A stretch of 64,000 bases of DNA from Spartobacteria bacterium. Lineage in GTDB: Bacteria > Verrucomicrobiota > Verrucomicrobiia > Chthoniobacterales > UBA10450. Shown in pieces: positions 34,283-43,219 of the stretch. The stretch is taken from NCBI GenBank assembly GCA_003167555.1, contig PMSN01000006.1:62001-126000 (forward strand). The letters run 5' to 3'. The notes below the pieces were generated by a model. The model was not told the origin of the DNA. It did no database searches and was given only the letters and a program-made list of their open reading frames with translations. The translations under genes and the position numbers were made by a program. The first letter of the stretch is position 1; every line of letters begins with the position of its first letter.

Positions 34283-34442
34283 GGCGCGCAGCCTAACCCA
34301 GAAGAAAACTGAGCGGCAAACAGATTCGAAGGTGGCAGTACGGCATCATCTCTTCCTTGCCCGAGCCGGCGGCGCCTGATAAAAATGGCGATATGCGAGA
34401 CGTTCCCCAGCGTATCCCCGGATTTGGTTGAGAAGGTGTGAG

Positions 34443-35525
34443 ATGAATCCAGTCACGCAGGATGAGTTCGATGACCTTGCGATGTTTGTCGCGGTAGCAG
34501 AAGAGTTGCGCCGAGAGCCTTTCTTCAGTGAAGATAACCACGAAACATTATCCAAAGTCGGAAACGAGACGTTCGCCTATTTTTGTCACCCGGCCTTCTT
34601 GAAGTCTGCGGTTTTACCATTTAGAAAGCTCTGGCTGGATTCAGAGCCTTGTGCCTTTCAGACAATTCGGGATTTCGTCTATCGCGTTCATCCCGATCAG
34701 GCGCTGACTAGTAGCTTTAAGCATTGGTTTTTTGAATTATATGACCGGGATCTCGCTCGGCCGGTTGCAGAATATCCAGATCTCAGCGCAAAAGATGTTA
34801 TTGAGATTTGGCTATATACTCACGCTGCACACGCTGGTCCGAAAAAGCGGAAGTCAGGGGAAAGGATTGGTCGCAAATTGGAAGAGTTTGATAAATGGGC
34901 GCGAAGCTTAGGTCGAGAACGGTTTGAGTTCGAATTTCGGCTTCATGTAAAACTCATTGGATCTCGCATGATTTCGTTCGAAGAGAAGTTAGCTAGGCCT
35001 TTGTTTGACATTCTGCAGCGTGATGCCGGAATGAAGCCTGGTTTTGAGGCCGAAGCAGCGCTCACCTACAGCCCCTATCCCGATTACCGATTCCGGATCA
35101 CATTCGACGATCCGTTCTGGCATCTTGATAAGGAATCTCTGGAAGAGACCTTCGATCGCCTGCTGGCTCGCCAGCAATTTGACTCTGTCTCTCGGTTATT
35201 TGTCGCGTTCTTTTCCACGCGAGCATCTGCACTGGCCGCTGTCTGTGAATTTCCAACTTGGGAGGATTTGTTTCAGGGTGTGGGTGGTGCACATTTGAAA
35301 AGTGGCGAGACGACCGCGGCGCAGCTCCGATGCAGTGGCGGGGGCGGGGAGATGTTGGGATCAGTCGGGTTCGAAGCGTATGACGGTCGACTTCTTCGCA
35401 TTGACACTCCGTCATTAGAAATGATCGGCGCATTCTACTCCGCATTTCGCGCCCAACTCTTCGAAGAGCGTAGGACGCAAGGGAAACGCCCACGCTGGTC
35501 GTTTCATTCTCGATGGGATATCTGA
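34443..35525 (+). CDS. Hypothetical protein, composition unlike its neighbours
   Basis: 360 residues from the ATG at 34443, chosen because a GAGAAGG ribosome-binding site stands just upstream. The frame also opens five codons earlier. The protein is soluble, with no signal or membrane segment. Notable stretches are FVYRVHPDQALTSSFKHWFF and an aromatic-rich FRITFDDPFWHL. Codon use is visibly more A/T-rich than that of adjacent genes, which suggests recent acquisition. I recognise no family. Confidence 0.6.
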   Translation: MNPVTQDEFDDLAMFVAVAEELRREPFFSEDNHETLSKVGNETFAYFCHPAFLKSAVLPFRKLWLDSEPCAFQTIRDFVYRVHPDQALTSSFKHWFFELYDRDLARPVAEYPDLSAKDVIEIWLYTHAAHAGPKKRKSGERIGRKLEEFDKWARSLGRERFEFEFRLHVKLIGSRMISFEEKLARPLFDILQRDAGMKPGFEAEAALTYSPYPDYRFRITFDDPFWHLDKESLEETFDRLLARQQFDSVSRLFVAFFSTRASALAAVCEFPTWEDLFQGVGGAHLKSGETTAAQLRCSGGGGEMLGSVGFEAYDGRLLRIDTPSLEMIGAFYSAFRAQLFEERRTQGKRPRWSFHSRWDI

Positions 35526-35692
35526 CGATAACCTGTCGGAGGACGGCTTGACATGTATAGCCAAGGTTGAGTAGATCGGCCCTTGGCGTGACGCGGAGCG
35601 CCAACTCTGCTTTTGTCTTGCAGAGAAATCATGAAACCGCGCTCGTTCAGATCGATTTACGACGCCGGTAAATCGGAAGACAAAACCTACCG

Positions 35693-36286
35693 CTAACGCG
35701 GTCCGCTCTCCTCGATCTCCATCAAGACGGGAGCGTATTTTTCGTTGACGTGGTGGTAGGATCTTATGAGCAGGAAGTAGAAGGAACCTACGGCGATCAG
35801 GAGCAGGGCGGCGGTGCCGTAGTGATGGGAGCGCAGGCGTTCCCATCGCGGGAAGAAGGCGATCAAGCCGAAGACGCTGAGCACGACGATGACGCCATCG
35901 AAGCTCGCGCGTTGCCAGTAGCTGCCGCCCAGGTTCAGCCACATGCCGAACTCATCGAAGGTTAGGCCCATGGCCAGGCCGTAGAGGAGCGCGCAGATTC
36001 CTTTGTAGCGGAGGTTGAGCGAGGCGAAGAGGAGAATGCCGGCGACGGCCGAGAGGAGAAAGATGCCGTAGTTAAGATGATGCACGTGGGTGGCGCCGGC
36101 GTGGAAAAACATATTGGGCATCCGGCGTGTCATGATGAGGATGACGATGACGCGCGAGCCGATGAAGGTGAGCAGGAACGCGATGAAGGTGAGCCGGGCC
36201 AGATGTCGCGCCGGGGTGGGCGGAATGCGGACGTGCTGATTGCGCGGCAGAAGGTGAAGTCGAACCAGGGTATCGTGGAAAGGCAT
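35693..36286 (-). CDS. Polytopic membrane protein with HxHH and DEF motifs
   Basis: 197 residues from the ATG at 36286; the longer frame reads through a purine-rich repeat. Five hydrophobic segments are visible. Conserved-looking features are THVHHLNYGIFLL at the start of a helix and GLTFDEFGMWL after another, a combination I recall from uncharacterised bacterial membrane proteins. The clustered His and acidic residues could bind metal. No function is known to me. Confidence 0.65.
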   Translation of the reverse strand: MPFHDTLVRLHLLPRNQHVRIPPTPARHLARLTFIAFLLTFIGSRVIVILIMTRRMPNMFFHAGATHVHHLNYGIFLLSAVAGILLFASLNLRYKGICALLYGLAMGLTFDEFGMWLNLGGSYWQRASFDGVIVVLSVFGLIAFFPRWERLRSHHYGTAALLLIAVGSFYFLLIRSYHHVNEKYAPVLMEIEESGPR

Positions 36287-36289
36287 GGG

Positions 36290-36412
36290 GGAAGTAGAAA
36301 GGAGAAAGGAGAAAGTAGGAAGGAGAAAGTTGGGACGCGATTTGTGGCGGCGCATTCGGCGGTCCCTTCGACTGAGCTCAGGGCAGGCGCCGACCGCCGC
36401 TACAGAAGAGAG
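36290..36412. repeat. Purine-rich GGAGAAAG tract and a CCGCCGCTACAG element
   Basis: 36,295-36,331 repeats GAAAG/GGAGAAAG units with drift. 36,361-36,412 carries a REP half (TCCCTTCGACTGAGCTCAGGG) joined to GCCGACCGCCGCTACAG, a unit that also occurs at 39,599 and 44,214. Confidence 0.55.
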
Positions 36413-36419
36413 GAAGAAG

Positions 36420-37499
36420 TTACTCGGAGGCCGCGCCGAACCACTTCTTTTGCAGCTCGTCCATGAAGCCGCGCTCGTTCAGGGCGAGCAAGGCGCGGTT
36501 GATGGGGAGGCGAAGTGGACTTTCCTGCTGGAGGCCGATGCCATAGGACTGTCTCTCGAAGGTGGGACCGACCAAACGGAGGCGCGTGCCGGTTTTCTTC
36601 GAGAGGTAGTAGCGCAGAACAGGAGCATCGTAGACCACGGCCTTCAACTCGCCGGAGTTAAGAGCGGCGATGGCACTGGGAACATCGGGATAGGAAGAAA
36701 GCTTCACCTTGTTCTTTGTTAACCAGGTTTCTGCCGTGCTGCCTGCGATTGTTCCCACCTTTAACCCAGGCAAATCGCCTGGGCCGCTGATGTCGCCGGC
36801 CAGGCTCTTGACCGTCATCTCTGTTGTCACTGCGGCGGTGAAGTAAGCGACGAGAACGATGCTGGCCACCATCCACAAGATCGCCAGGAGGCGCGCGGGG
36901 ACGCCCATGGGCCCCTTTGCTTCACAACCTCCGGAGAGCAGCATGCTGTTGGTCCACCAGAAGGACTCCCAGACTCCGGCACGGTAGGTTTCCGGATACA
37001 TCTCGGCGTTTCGCCGGCGCTCGAACCACCAGACAAGGTGCGAGATGATGAGCATGACGAGAGTCAGGACTCCTATGACCTTGAAGGTGGTCCAGTTAAA
37101 GAAGGTGCGGGACAGATTGGCGGTCAGGCTGCCGCTGCGCTGTGCATTGGTCGCGACCAAGATTTGCAAACCGGAATCGTAGTAGGGCTGGGAGAAATCC
37201 ATGAACGCGTGGCGCTCCGCCGTGATGCTGATGGCGGCGATAGCTACATCGGCTTCGCGCGCCTTCAACACATCGAGCATTTGTGGCACGGTCTGGACCT
37301 GGCGGATTTCGGATTGGAAGCCGGCTTCCTTGGCGACGGCCTCCCATAGGTCGATGCTAAAGCCGGCCAGCTTTTCGCTCTGGGTAAAAGAGAAAGGCTC
37401 GACTGGCTTTGTGACGACGCGGACTTTCTGCTGGGCAAAGGCGGCGCCGGCCCAAAAACAGAAGAGGTAGAAAAAGAGGCATCGGGTGGAGGCGCGCAT
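36420..37499 (-). CDS. Prokaryotic ionotropic glutamate receptor-like ligand-gated channel
   Basis: 359 residues from the ATG at 37499, where a signal peptide begins. A periplasmic-binding-protein domain is split by a channel: S1 (25-125, with R96 in SITAERHAFMDFS, the residue that grips an amino acid carboxylate in this fold), TM1 (139-159), a pore loop (176-198), TM2 (203-226, LVAYFTAAVTTEMTV, matching the iGluR SYTANLAAF region) and S2 (235-359). The pore reads MLLSGGCEAKG rather than the TVGYGD filter of the K+-selective GluR0. It probably gates ions in response to an amino acid; ligand and ion are not known. Confidence 0.85.
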   Translation of the reverse strand: MRASTRCLFFYLFCFWAGAAFAQQKVRVVTKPVEPFSFTQSEKLAGFSIDLWEAVAKEAGFQSEIRQVQTVPQMLDVLKAREADVAIAAISITAERHAFMDFSQPYYDSGLQILVATNAQRSGSLTANLSRTFFNWTTFKVIGVLTLVMLIISHLVWWFERRRNAEMYPETYRAGVWESFWWTNSMLLSGGCEAKGPMGVPARLLAILWMVASIVLVAYFTAAVTTEMTVKSLAGDISGPGDLPGLKVGTIAGSTAETWLTKNKVKLSSYPDVPSAIAALNSGELKAVVYDAPVLRYYLSKKTGTRLRLVGPTFERQSYGIGLQQESPLRLPINRALLALNERGFMDELQKKWFGAASE

Positions 37500-37593
37500 C
37501 GCCGAGGGATAGCTGGGCGTCGGCCTTGTTGTCAATCTTTGTCAGTCAAGGGAGCTGAAGTTCCTCGATTAAACTGCGCGTCGTCAACAACGT

Positions 37594-37685
37594 CGTCATT
37601 CCGAGCGGAGCGTAGCGCAGTCGAGGAACCCCGTGATGGAACCTCCAGCTATGCCACGGGATCCCTCGACTTCGCTCGGGATGAC
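37594..37685. repeat. REP-like inverted repeat (GTCATTCCGAGCGGAG...CTCGGGATGAC)
   Basis: Arms GTCATTCCGAGCG / CGCTCGGGATGAC flank a GGAACCCCGTG/CACGGGATCCC inner stem. Same family as 5732 and 59,442. Confidence 0.7.
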
Positions 37686-37702
37686 TGGAATCGAAGCCGC
37701 TT

Positions 37703-39001
37703 CTACGGCGTTTTCAGGATAGGAAGGATTGAAGTCTGAATGGGTTGGCCGGTTACTTCGATGTCCTTGTCGGCGACGTAAACATTGATCTCGGACCGGA
37801 CGCCGAACTTGCCTTCAAGGTAGATCCCGGGCTCGATCGAGAAACAAATGCCAGGCGTGAGGCGGCGCGAGTCGCGCGTCTCGAAGTTATCGATGTTCAC
37901 GCCGTTGCCGTGCACCTCTTCGCCGATGGAATGGCCGGTGCGATGGGTGAATTGCTCGCCGTAGCCGGCGCGTTTGATAACACCGCGCGAGACGTCGTCG
38001 ACTTCCGCGCCGCGGATGGCCTTGCCGGCACGGACATTCGTGCGGACAAACTCCACGGCGGCATCGCGCGCCTCGCGCACGATGTTAAAGATGCGCGCGA
38101 ATTCTTCCGGCACGGTTTCGCCGACGTAGCCGGTCCAGGTCTGATCCGTATAGACCGCTCCTGTCTTACGCAGCTTTCCGACAATATCGAGCAGAACGAA
38201 GTCGCCGCGTTTGATGGGCAAGGTTACCTCGGGGGTCGGGGCATAGTGCGGGTTTGCGGTATTAGCATTAACGGCCACGATACCGTTCTCACGTCCCATC
38301 CCTTCCTCTTCGAGCCGGCGCGCGATGAATTGCTGGATGTCGTATTCGGTTGTCGGTTTGTCGGTACGAATGTTGCGCGCGATCTCGGCGAACGCTTCCA
38401 GGATGATGCGGTGCAACTTGTCGGACGCTTCGATGTGCGATTGCTTCTGCGCTGGTGTCCAGACAGCTTCAAACCGTTGGACCAATTCGGCGCTCGTGAT
38501 GACTTCCACGCCGAAGGAATGGACAAGCTCGATCGTCCCGGCATCCACGCGCGACATGTACGGGATGTCGTTCATCGGTGAGTATTGCATCGCCACGCGT
38601 TTCACAGAGCTATGGCGCGGTCGAGTTTCCGCTGGTCCTCTGAGCGCGCCGGCCAGATGGGCGTGAAGCTCCTCCCAACCGCGGTAGATGACGCGTTGCC
38701 CCGGCAGCGCATCGAGTTTGGAGCGCTCGATCGAGTGCACAATCTTCGTCGGCTCGCCGGACGCGGGGATGTAGTAGAACCAGCGGCGCGAGCCGGAGGC
38801 GTGTTCGCCGAGCATCAGAATGCGCGGCGCGAGCGGATCGCTTCCGCGGAAGTCGTAGAAGAGCCAGCCGTCGAGGTGCGCCGCCTGCAAAGCGGTTTGA
38901 ATCTCGGCGACGCGTTCGGCCGGAGTTGGATCAGCGCGCATGAGGGAAGGTGGCATGAGAGTGGTGAGCGCGGCGAGCACGAAGAGAGGTATTGGTTTCA
39001 T
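37703..39001 (-). CDS. Secreted M24 (Xaa-Pro aminopeptidase-type) metallopeptidase
   Basis: 432 residues from the ATG at 39001, chosen because the signal peptide MKPIPLFVLAALTTLMPPS starts there. An N-terminal creatinase-like domain is followed by the pita-bread fold with the five metal ligands recognisable in VLLDIVG, VYTDQTW, HRTGHSIGEE, SIEPGIYLE and VRSEINVYV. It removes N-terminal residues ahead of proline, here probably in the periplasm. A start at 39022 is less likely. Confidence 0.9.
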   Translation of the reverse strand: MKPIPLFVLAALTTLMPPSLMRADPTPAERVAEIQTALQAAHLDGWLFYDFRGSDPLAPRILMLGEHASGSRRWFYYIPASGEPTKIVHSIERSKLDALPGQRVIYRGWEELHAHLAGALRGPAETRPRHSSVKRVAMQYSPMNDIPYMSRVDAGTIELVHSFGVEVITSAELVQRFEAVWTPAQKQSHIEASDKLHRIILEAFAEIARNIRTDKPTTEYDIQQFIARRLEEEGMGRENGIVAVNANTANPHYAPTPEVTLPIKRGDFVLLDIVGKLRKTGAVYTDQTWTGYVGETVPEEFARIFNIVREARDAAVEFVRTNVRAGKAIRGAEVDDVSRGVIKRAGYGEQFTHRTGHSIGEEVHGNGVNIDNFETRDSRRLTPGICFSIEPGIYLEGKFGVRSEINVYVADKDIEVTGQPIQTSILPILKTP

Positions 39002-39136
39002 GACTTGGCGAAGTACGAGCACGAGCGGGCGATCACGGAGATAATTGATGAACCAGCGGGATTGGGAAAGAAGAAAAGAGCATTGACCGGATTTGCGGAA
39101 CCCGATCTAATGGCCGTTCACCTAACGAAAAAACCT

Positions 39137-39562
39137 ATGAAAAAATTACTCACTCTTACAGCAACGGCGTTGTTCGCCCTGACCGCGGCATCTTTTGCTG
39201 CCTCGGACAAAGACGCGATCACCGCGGCGGAAAAGAATGCCTGGCAGAGCATCAAGGACAAGAAGTTCGATGCGTTTCAGAAAATGCTGGCCGCTGATTT
39301 CCGCGGTGTTTACGCAAGCGGAATCAACAAGGCGGACCAGGAGGTGAAGGACGTTAAATCGATCGATTTCAAGTCATTCACTCTCGGCGAAATGGATGTG
39401 GTCTTCCTCGACAAGGACTGCGCGATGGTGACTTATCAAGTCACGATCGAGGGAACAGAAGGCGGCAAGGACATCTCGGGGAAAGCCTACGCCGCCTCGT
39501 TTTGGAAGAAGGAAGGGAACGATTGGCGCATCGCCTTTCACACCGACATGAAAGCGGAGTGA
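39137..39562 (+). CDS. Secreted SnoaL-like / NTF2-fold protein
   Basis: 141 residues from the ATG at 39137: a signal peptide (KKLLTLTATALFALTAASFA) and then a DUF4440-type cone fold with AEKNAWQSIKDKKFDAFQKML, DFRGVYASG and a C-terminal AASFWKKEGNDWRIAFHTD. Such proteins bind small hydrophobic ligands or act as simple isomerases; nothing points to a substrate. The frame extends far upstream across the antisense of the M24 gene, which I reject. The start is eight bases after a CCTAACGA octamer (39,121-39,128). Confidence 0.8.
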   Translation: MKKLLTLTATALFALTAASFAASDKDAITAAEKNAWQSIKDKKFDAFQKMLAADFRGVYASGINKADQEVKDVKSIDFKSFTLGEMDVVFLDKDCAMVTYQVTIEGTEGGKDISGKAYAASFWKKEGNDWRIAFHTDMKAE

Positions 39563-39598
39563 GGGAAGAATTGCGTGAGTTAGTGATTGAGTGATAGA

Positions 39599-39632
39599 GC
39601 GGACGTGGCGGCGATCGGCGCCGCCGCTACAG
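39599..39632. repeat. GGCGGCGATCGGCGCCGCCGCTACAGC element
   Basis: GGCGGCG pairs with CGCCGCC. The right end (CTACAGC) supplies the TAG stop of the TPR gene on the minus strand, as its relative does for PTPS at 4919. Confidence 0.55.
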
Positions 39633-40757
39633 CTTCTGTTGCTTTGCGCTCACGGGACGCGATGGAAGAGATCGCATGTGGGAGGCGGCTCGTTTCGCGT
39701 CGTCGACGCGGCCGAGCGCGAGATATTCCTGGCTGAGATGCTGCCAGGGCAGGGGAAGCTGCGGCATGATCTGCGTGGCCTTTTCGAACGCCTTTGCCGC
39801 TTCCTGATGGCGGCCCTGTTTTTGATAGGCCAAGCCGAGATGCTCCCAAACCGGCCCGTAGCTCTTCGGCGCCAGGCTCGCGCCTTTGCGCAGCTGAGCG
39901 ATCGCCGCGTCCGTTTGTCCCACGACCATCAAACAATATCCAAGTTGTGAGTGGACCAGAAAATCCCGCGGCGCCAGCCGGGCGGCGCGCTCCAAAGGGG
40001 GAATGGCTTGCTGGAGACGGTTCAGGTTGACATAGCCGAAGCCGACGACGGCAAGCATCTCCGCGCTGTCGGGCGATACCTCGGCTCCCTTCGTGAGAGC
40101 GTTCAAAGTAGCCTCGGTATGGCCCAGCGCTTTCTCGGCCCGGGCGAGCTGGAGCCACGCGTAGGCCGACGACGGACCTTTCGCCGTAGCTGTCCTGGCG
40201 TAGTCGAGAGCTTCCTGCTTCCGGCCCAGGTGAGATGCGCAATCGCTCAGCGCAAACCAAGGCACAAAAGAATTGGGCTCGAGCTCGGCGACGCGCCGCA
40301 GGTGAGGCATGGCCGCGGCGAAATGCCCTTGTTCTCCTTCCACCAGGGCGAGGCCGAACGCGGCGAGCACCATGTTGGGTTGAAGTTGGGCCGCAGTGCG
40401 AAACGAAGAGGCGGCTTCGGCGAACTGCCGGATGTCCAGGGCCAGCGCGCCCCGGAGAAATTGCGCCGCCGCGCTGCGCGGATAGCGCTCCGTTAATTTC
40501 CGCGAGTAAGCCAGCGCCTGCGCAGTGTTCCGCGCGCCGAGTGATTGCGCGACCTGCCCTACGATCGGATCCTTTATTGCCGGATCGGATTGCTGGAGCG
40601 CCCGCTGCACCGGCGGTTTCACGAGCTTTTCCGGCGGCGGCAATTTGCTGAGTAACTTGTCGATGGAAGCGTCCTGTGCCAGCACGAAAGGAGCGCTCGA
40701 AGCCGCGGCAAGAAACGCCGCAATGAACCAGGTGATTTTAGCTGAGGAGAACGTCAT
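39627..40757 (-). CDS. Secreted tetratricopeptide-repeat protein
   Basis: 376 residues with a signal peptide ending near SSAPFVLA. About eight TPR units follow from residue 75 to 360, showing the usual pattern A-x-x-x-L-G-x-x-x-x-A and P-x-x-x-x-A-W. Examples are FVPWFALSDCASHLGRKQEA and YGPVWEHLGLAYQKQGRHQE. TPRs scaffold protein complexes; this one would work in the periplasm. The neighbour downstream converges, so no operon hint. Confidence 0.85.
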   Translation of the reverse strand: MTFSSAKITWFIAAFLAAASSAPFVLAQDASIDKLLSKLPPPEKLVKPPVQRALQQSDPAIKDPIVGQVAQSLGARNTAQALAYSRKLTERYPRSAAAQFLRGALALDIRQFAEAASSFRTAAQLQPNMVLAAFGLALVEGEQGHFAAAMPHLRRVAELEPNSFVPWFALSDCASHLGRKQEALDYARTATAKGPSSAYAWLQLARAEKALGHTEATLNALTKGAEVSPDSAEMLAVVGFGYVNLNRLQQAIPPLERAARLAPRDFLVHSQLGYCLMVVGQTDAAIAQLRKGASLAPKSYGPVWEHLGLAYQKQGRHQEAAKAFEKATQIMPQLPLPWQHLSQEYLALGRVDDAKRAASHMRSLPSRPVSAKQQKL

Positions 40758-40823
40758 GACATTCCTTTTAAGAGAAAGTGCCGCCGATTTCTACCTCAAA
40801 CTCGCTCTTGTCGTAATCGGCGA

Positions 40824-41720
40824 GTGCTGCTAGAGGCAGGCGTGCGTTTGGAAATCCTGGTTAAGCGTCTGGCCCTCGCCACTCTCCTGGCGGCGGCGTT
40901 CCTCGCCGCGCGCGCGGAGGGCGCGACCGGTTGTGTTTGGAAAGTGACGCGCGCCGGTGGCGGCACGCTTTTCCTGGGTGGGTCGATTCATGCCTTGCGC
41001 AGCACCGATTATCCCTTGCCGCCCGCCTACAATCGCGCCTTCGAAGCTTCCGACCGCCTCGCTCTCGAAGTGGAACCGAAAGTTCTCTCGGGCTCGGGCG
41101 AAGCGCTGGTCAAGGCCGGCCAATACCCGAAGGGCGACAGCTTGAAGAACCACGTCGACCCGCGGACCTACGATTATGTCCGCCGCGTCTTCGCGCTCAT
41201 GAAGATCCCGGAAGCAAAATTCTCGCGCTACCGGCCCTGGCTTCTTGTCTTGATGCTGGACTCACCCAGCGGAAGGGGCCTTTCCGATGACTTGGGCGTG
41301 GATGAATTCCTCGCAAAACGGGCCGCGGCAAATTCCAAACCGGCGATAGGCCTGGAAACATGGGGGGAACACGCCGCCGTTTTTTCCGGGCTCACGGATA
41401 GGCAGAGCGAGGCGCTTCTTCTTCTCAGCTTCATTCCGCAAGCGAACGGGAGCGGGGAAGCCGCGCGCATTATGAGCGCCTGGCGGCAGGGCGATGTCGA
41501 CGCACTGGCTCGCTCGACGCGCGAGTCGTTTCGCGACTTCCCGTATTTCGGCGAGCGAATTCTGGGCGCACGAAACCGCAACTGGCTGCCCAAGGTGGAA
41601 AACTTTGCCCGGAGCGGCAAGACTTACTTCGTGGTAGTAGGCGCGGCCCACCTTGGTGGAGCGGACGGATTGCTTGCCATGCTTCGGACGCACGGATACC
41701 AGGTCGAGCAGCTTCGATAA
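40824..41720 (+). CDS. TraB/GumN family protein
   Basis: 298 residues. A membrane/signal segment (about 15-32) precedes the TraB/GumN domain with its first conserved motif GGTLFLGGSIHALRS (GxxHxx type), a central YRPWLLVLMLD and a C-terminal FVVVGAAHLGGADGLL. These two His-containing loops are the putative metal-binding site by family analogy to Tiki/TraB proteases. GTG 40824 is the first start; GTG 40842 is an alternative. Biochemical role uncertain. Confidence 0.85.
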   Translation: MLLEAGVRLEILVKRLALATLLAAAFLAARAEGATGCVWKVTRAGGGTLFLGGSIHALRSTDYPLPPAYNRAFEASDRLALEVEPKVLSGSGEALVKAGQYPKGDSLKNHVDPRTYDYVRRVFALMKIPEAKFSRYRPWLLVLMLDSPSGRGLSDDLGVDEFLAKRAAANSKPAIGLETWGEHAAVFSGLTDRQSEALLLLSFIPQANGSGEAARIMSAWRQGDVDALARSTRESFRDFPYFGERILGARNRNWLPKVENFARSGKTYFVVVGAAHLGGADGLLAMLRTHGYQVEQLR

Positions 41721-41740
41721 CGTAGAACTTCGCGAATAGG

Positions 41741-42268
41741 ATGGCCAAATATCTTGTCGTCAGCACAAGCGGCAATCCCGACAGCAACAGCCGGCGAATG
41801 GGCCGGATCGCGTTCAATCACCTCGAGAAATCGAAAATGGAATGTGACTGGCTCGACATTAGCGAACTGGGTCTGCCTTTGTGCGACGCGGATGCGTGCT
41901 ACACGCAGCCCGCGGCCCTGACGCTGAACAAGGCAATCGAATCGGCGGATGGGATTCTTGTCGCTACTCCGGTCTATAACTACGACGTGAGCGCGGCAGC
42001 AAAGAACATGGTCGAATTAACGGGTAGCTCTTGGGAAGATAAAATCGTCGGATTTCTTTGCGCGGCTGGCGGGATGAGCAGTTACATGTCCGTCATGGCC
42101 TTTGCCAACAGCCTCATGCTCGATTTTCGGAGCGTGATCATTCCCCGTTTCGTCTACGCTACGGGGGATGCGTTCGATGGCGACAAGTTAAACGACGTCA
42201 CGATCGCCAAACGCATCAAAGAAGTCGCGGACGAGTTGGTCCGTTTCACGAAAGCGTTGCGAGGCTGA
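41741..42268 (+). CDS. NADPH-dependent FMN reductase-like flavodoxin-fold protein
   Basis: 175 residues. The FMN phosphate loop is STSGNPDSNSRRM (8-20), the isoalloxazine-side motif is ATPVYNYDVSAAAKNMVE, and a third loop, CAAGGMSSYM, lies near 112-121. This is the NAD(P)H-dependent FMN reductase / azoreductase type. It would reduce quinones, azo compounds or chromate; no specific acceptor can be stated. It starts 21 bases after the TraB gene. Confidence 0.88.
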   Translation: MAKYLVVSTSGNPDSNSRRMGRIAFNHLEKSKMECDWLDISELGLPLCDADACYTQPAALTLNKAIESADGILVATPVYNYDVSAAAKNMVELTGSSWEDKIVGFLCAAGGMSSYMSVMAFANSLMLDFRSVIIPRFVYATGDAFDGDKLNDVTIAKRIKEVADELVRFTKALRG

Positions 42269-42307
42269 CTCACGAGTGACGAAGTAGCACATCGAGAGCG
42301 CGCCGGC

Positions 42308-43165
42308 ATGGACCGATCAAAGAGCAAGGTCTGGAAAAAGATCGCGGTCTTCTACACGCTCACACTGGCCTTCAGCGGCGTGTTCAACGCGCTGGTCTTG
42401 CACGCCGGAAAAATGGACGCCGGGAACCTGCTCTATGTCACCGGCTCGATGTGGAGCCCGGCCCTGGCAGCTTTTGCGACAAAGGCAATGTTCGGCGAAA
42501 GCATCCGTGAGTTACCCTGGCGTTGGGGCAGCTCACGTTATACATGGCTCGGTTACCTCATCCCGATCGCTTACGCACTGCCTGTCTACCTTGTTGTTTG
42601 GCTTAGCGGACTTGGCGCTTTCGCCAATCTGGATTTCATCAAGAAGACCGCGGCGCAATTCGGTTGGTCCAACTTTCCACCGGCCCTCGCGCTCGCCCTC
42701 TTCATCCTCCTGACCGCTACTTTGGGAATGGTTGGCAAGACCTCGCGCGCTTTGGGTGAAGAAATAGGCTGGCGCGGCTTCCTTGTCCCGGAGCTGGCCA
42801 AGGTGGTTGGTTTTCCCGGCGTCGGACTTATCAGCGGCCTGATGTGGGCCGCTTACCATTACCCGGTCCTGATCTTTGCCGACTACAACGCCGGCACGCC
42901 GGTCTGGTACGGTCTTGGTTGTTTCACACTCATGGTCGTAGCCGATAGCATTATCCTGGCGTGGCTCACGCTGCGATCCGGGAGCCTTTGGCCCGCGGCG
43001 ATTCTACACGGCAGCCACAACCTCTTTATCCAATCAATCTTCACCCCGCTCACGCGCGACACCGGTCCGACCAAGTACATCATCGACGAGTTCGGAATAG
43101 GTCTCGTCATCACGATAACGATCGCGGCCGTCCTCGCCTGGCGATCCTTCGTGCGCAGTAAGTAG
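42308..43165 (+). CDS. CPBP-family intramembrane metalloprotease
   Basis: 285 residues with about eight hydrophobic segments. The CPBP/CAAX-protease motifs are E151-E152 in GEEIGWRGFLVPE, H184 in WAAYHYP and the C-terminal His pair in LHGSHNLF (H234, H237). It cleaves substrates inside the membrane; bacterial members are linked to bacteriocin self-immunity or to protein maturation, but no partner is seen here. It begins 40 bases after the reductase stop. Confidence 0.9.
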   Translation: MDRSKSKVWKKIAVFYTLTLAFSGVFNALVLHAGKMDAGNLLYVTGSMWSPALAAFATKAMFGESIRELPWRWGSSRYTWLGYLIPIAYALPVYLVVWLSGLGAFANLDFIKKTAAQFGWSNFPPALALALFILLTATLGMVGKTSRALGEEIGWRGFLVPELAKVVGFPGVGLISGLMWAAYHYPVLIFADYNAGTPVWYGLGCFTLMVVADSIILAWLTLRSGSLWPAAILHGSHNLFIQSIFTPLTRDTGPTKYIIDEFGIGLVITITIAAVLAWRSFVRSK

Positions 43166-43169
43166 TTTT

Positions 43170-43202
43170 GGTAGGGACGCCGCGCTGCGGCGTCCGCGCA
43201 GC
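43170..43202. repeat. Half copy of the GGTAGGGACGCCGCGCTGCGGCGTCC palindrome
   Basis: Matches the left half of 7712-7766, including the GACGCCGC/GCGGCGTC hairpin. It directly follows the CPBP stop codon and could help end transcription. Confidence 0.65.
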
Positions 43203-43219
43203 GTAAGCGTGTTCGTGCC

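Noticed and set aside
38585-39136. Long N-terminal extension of the NTF2-like protein
   Set aside because: It is antisense to the M24 peptidase gene, and the ATG at 39137 starts a proper signal peptide.
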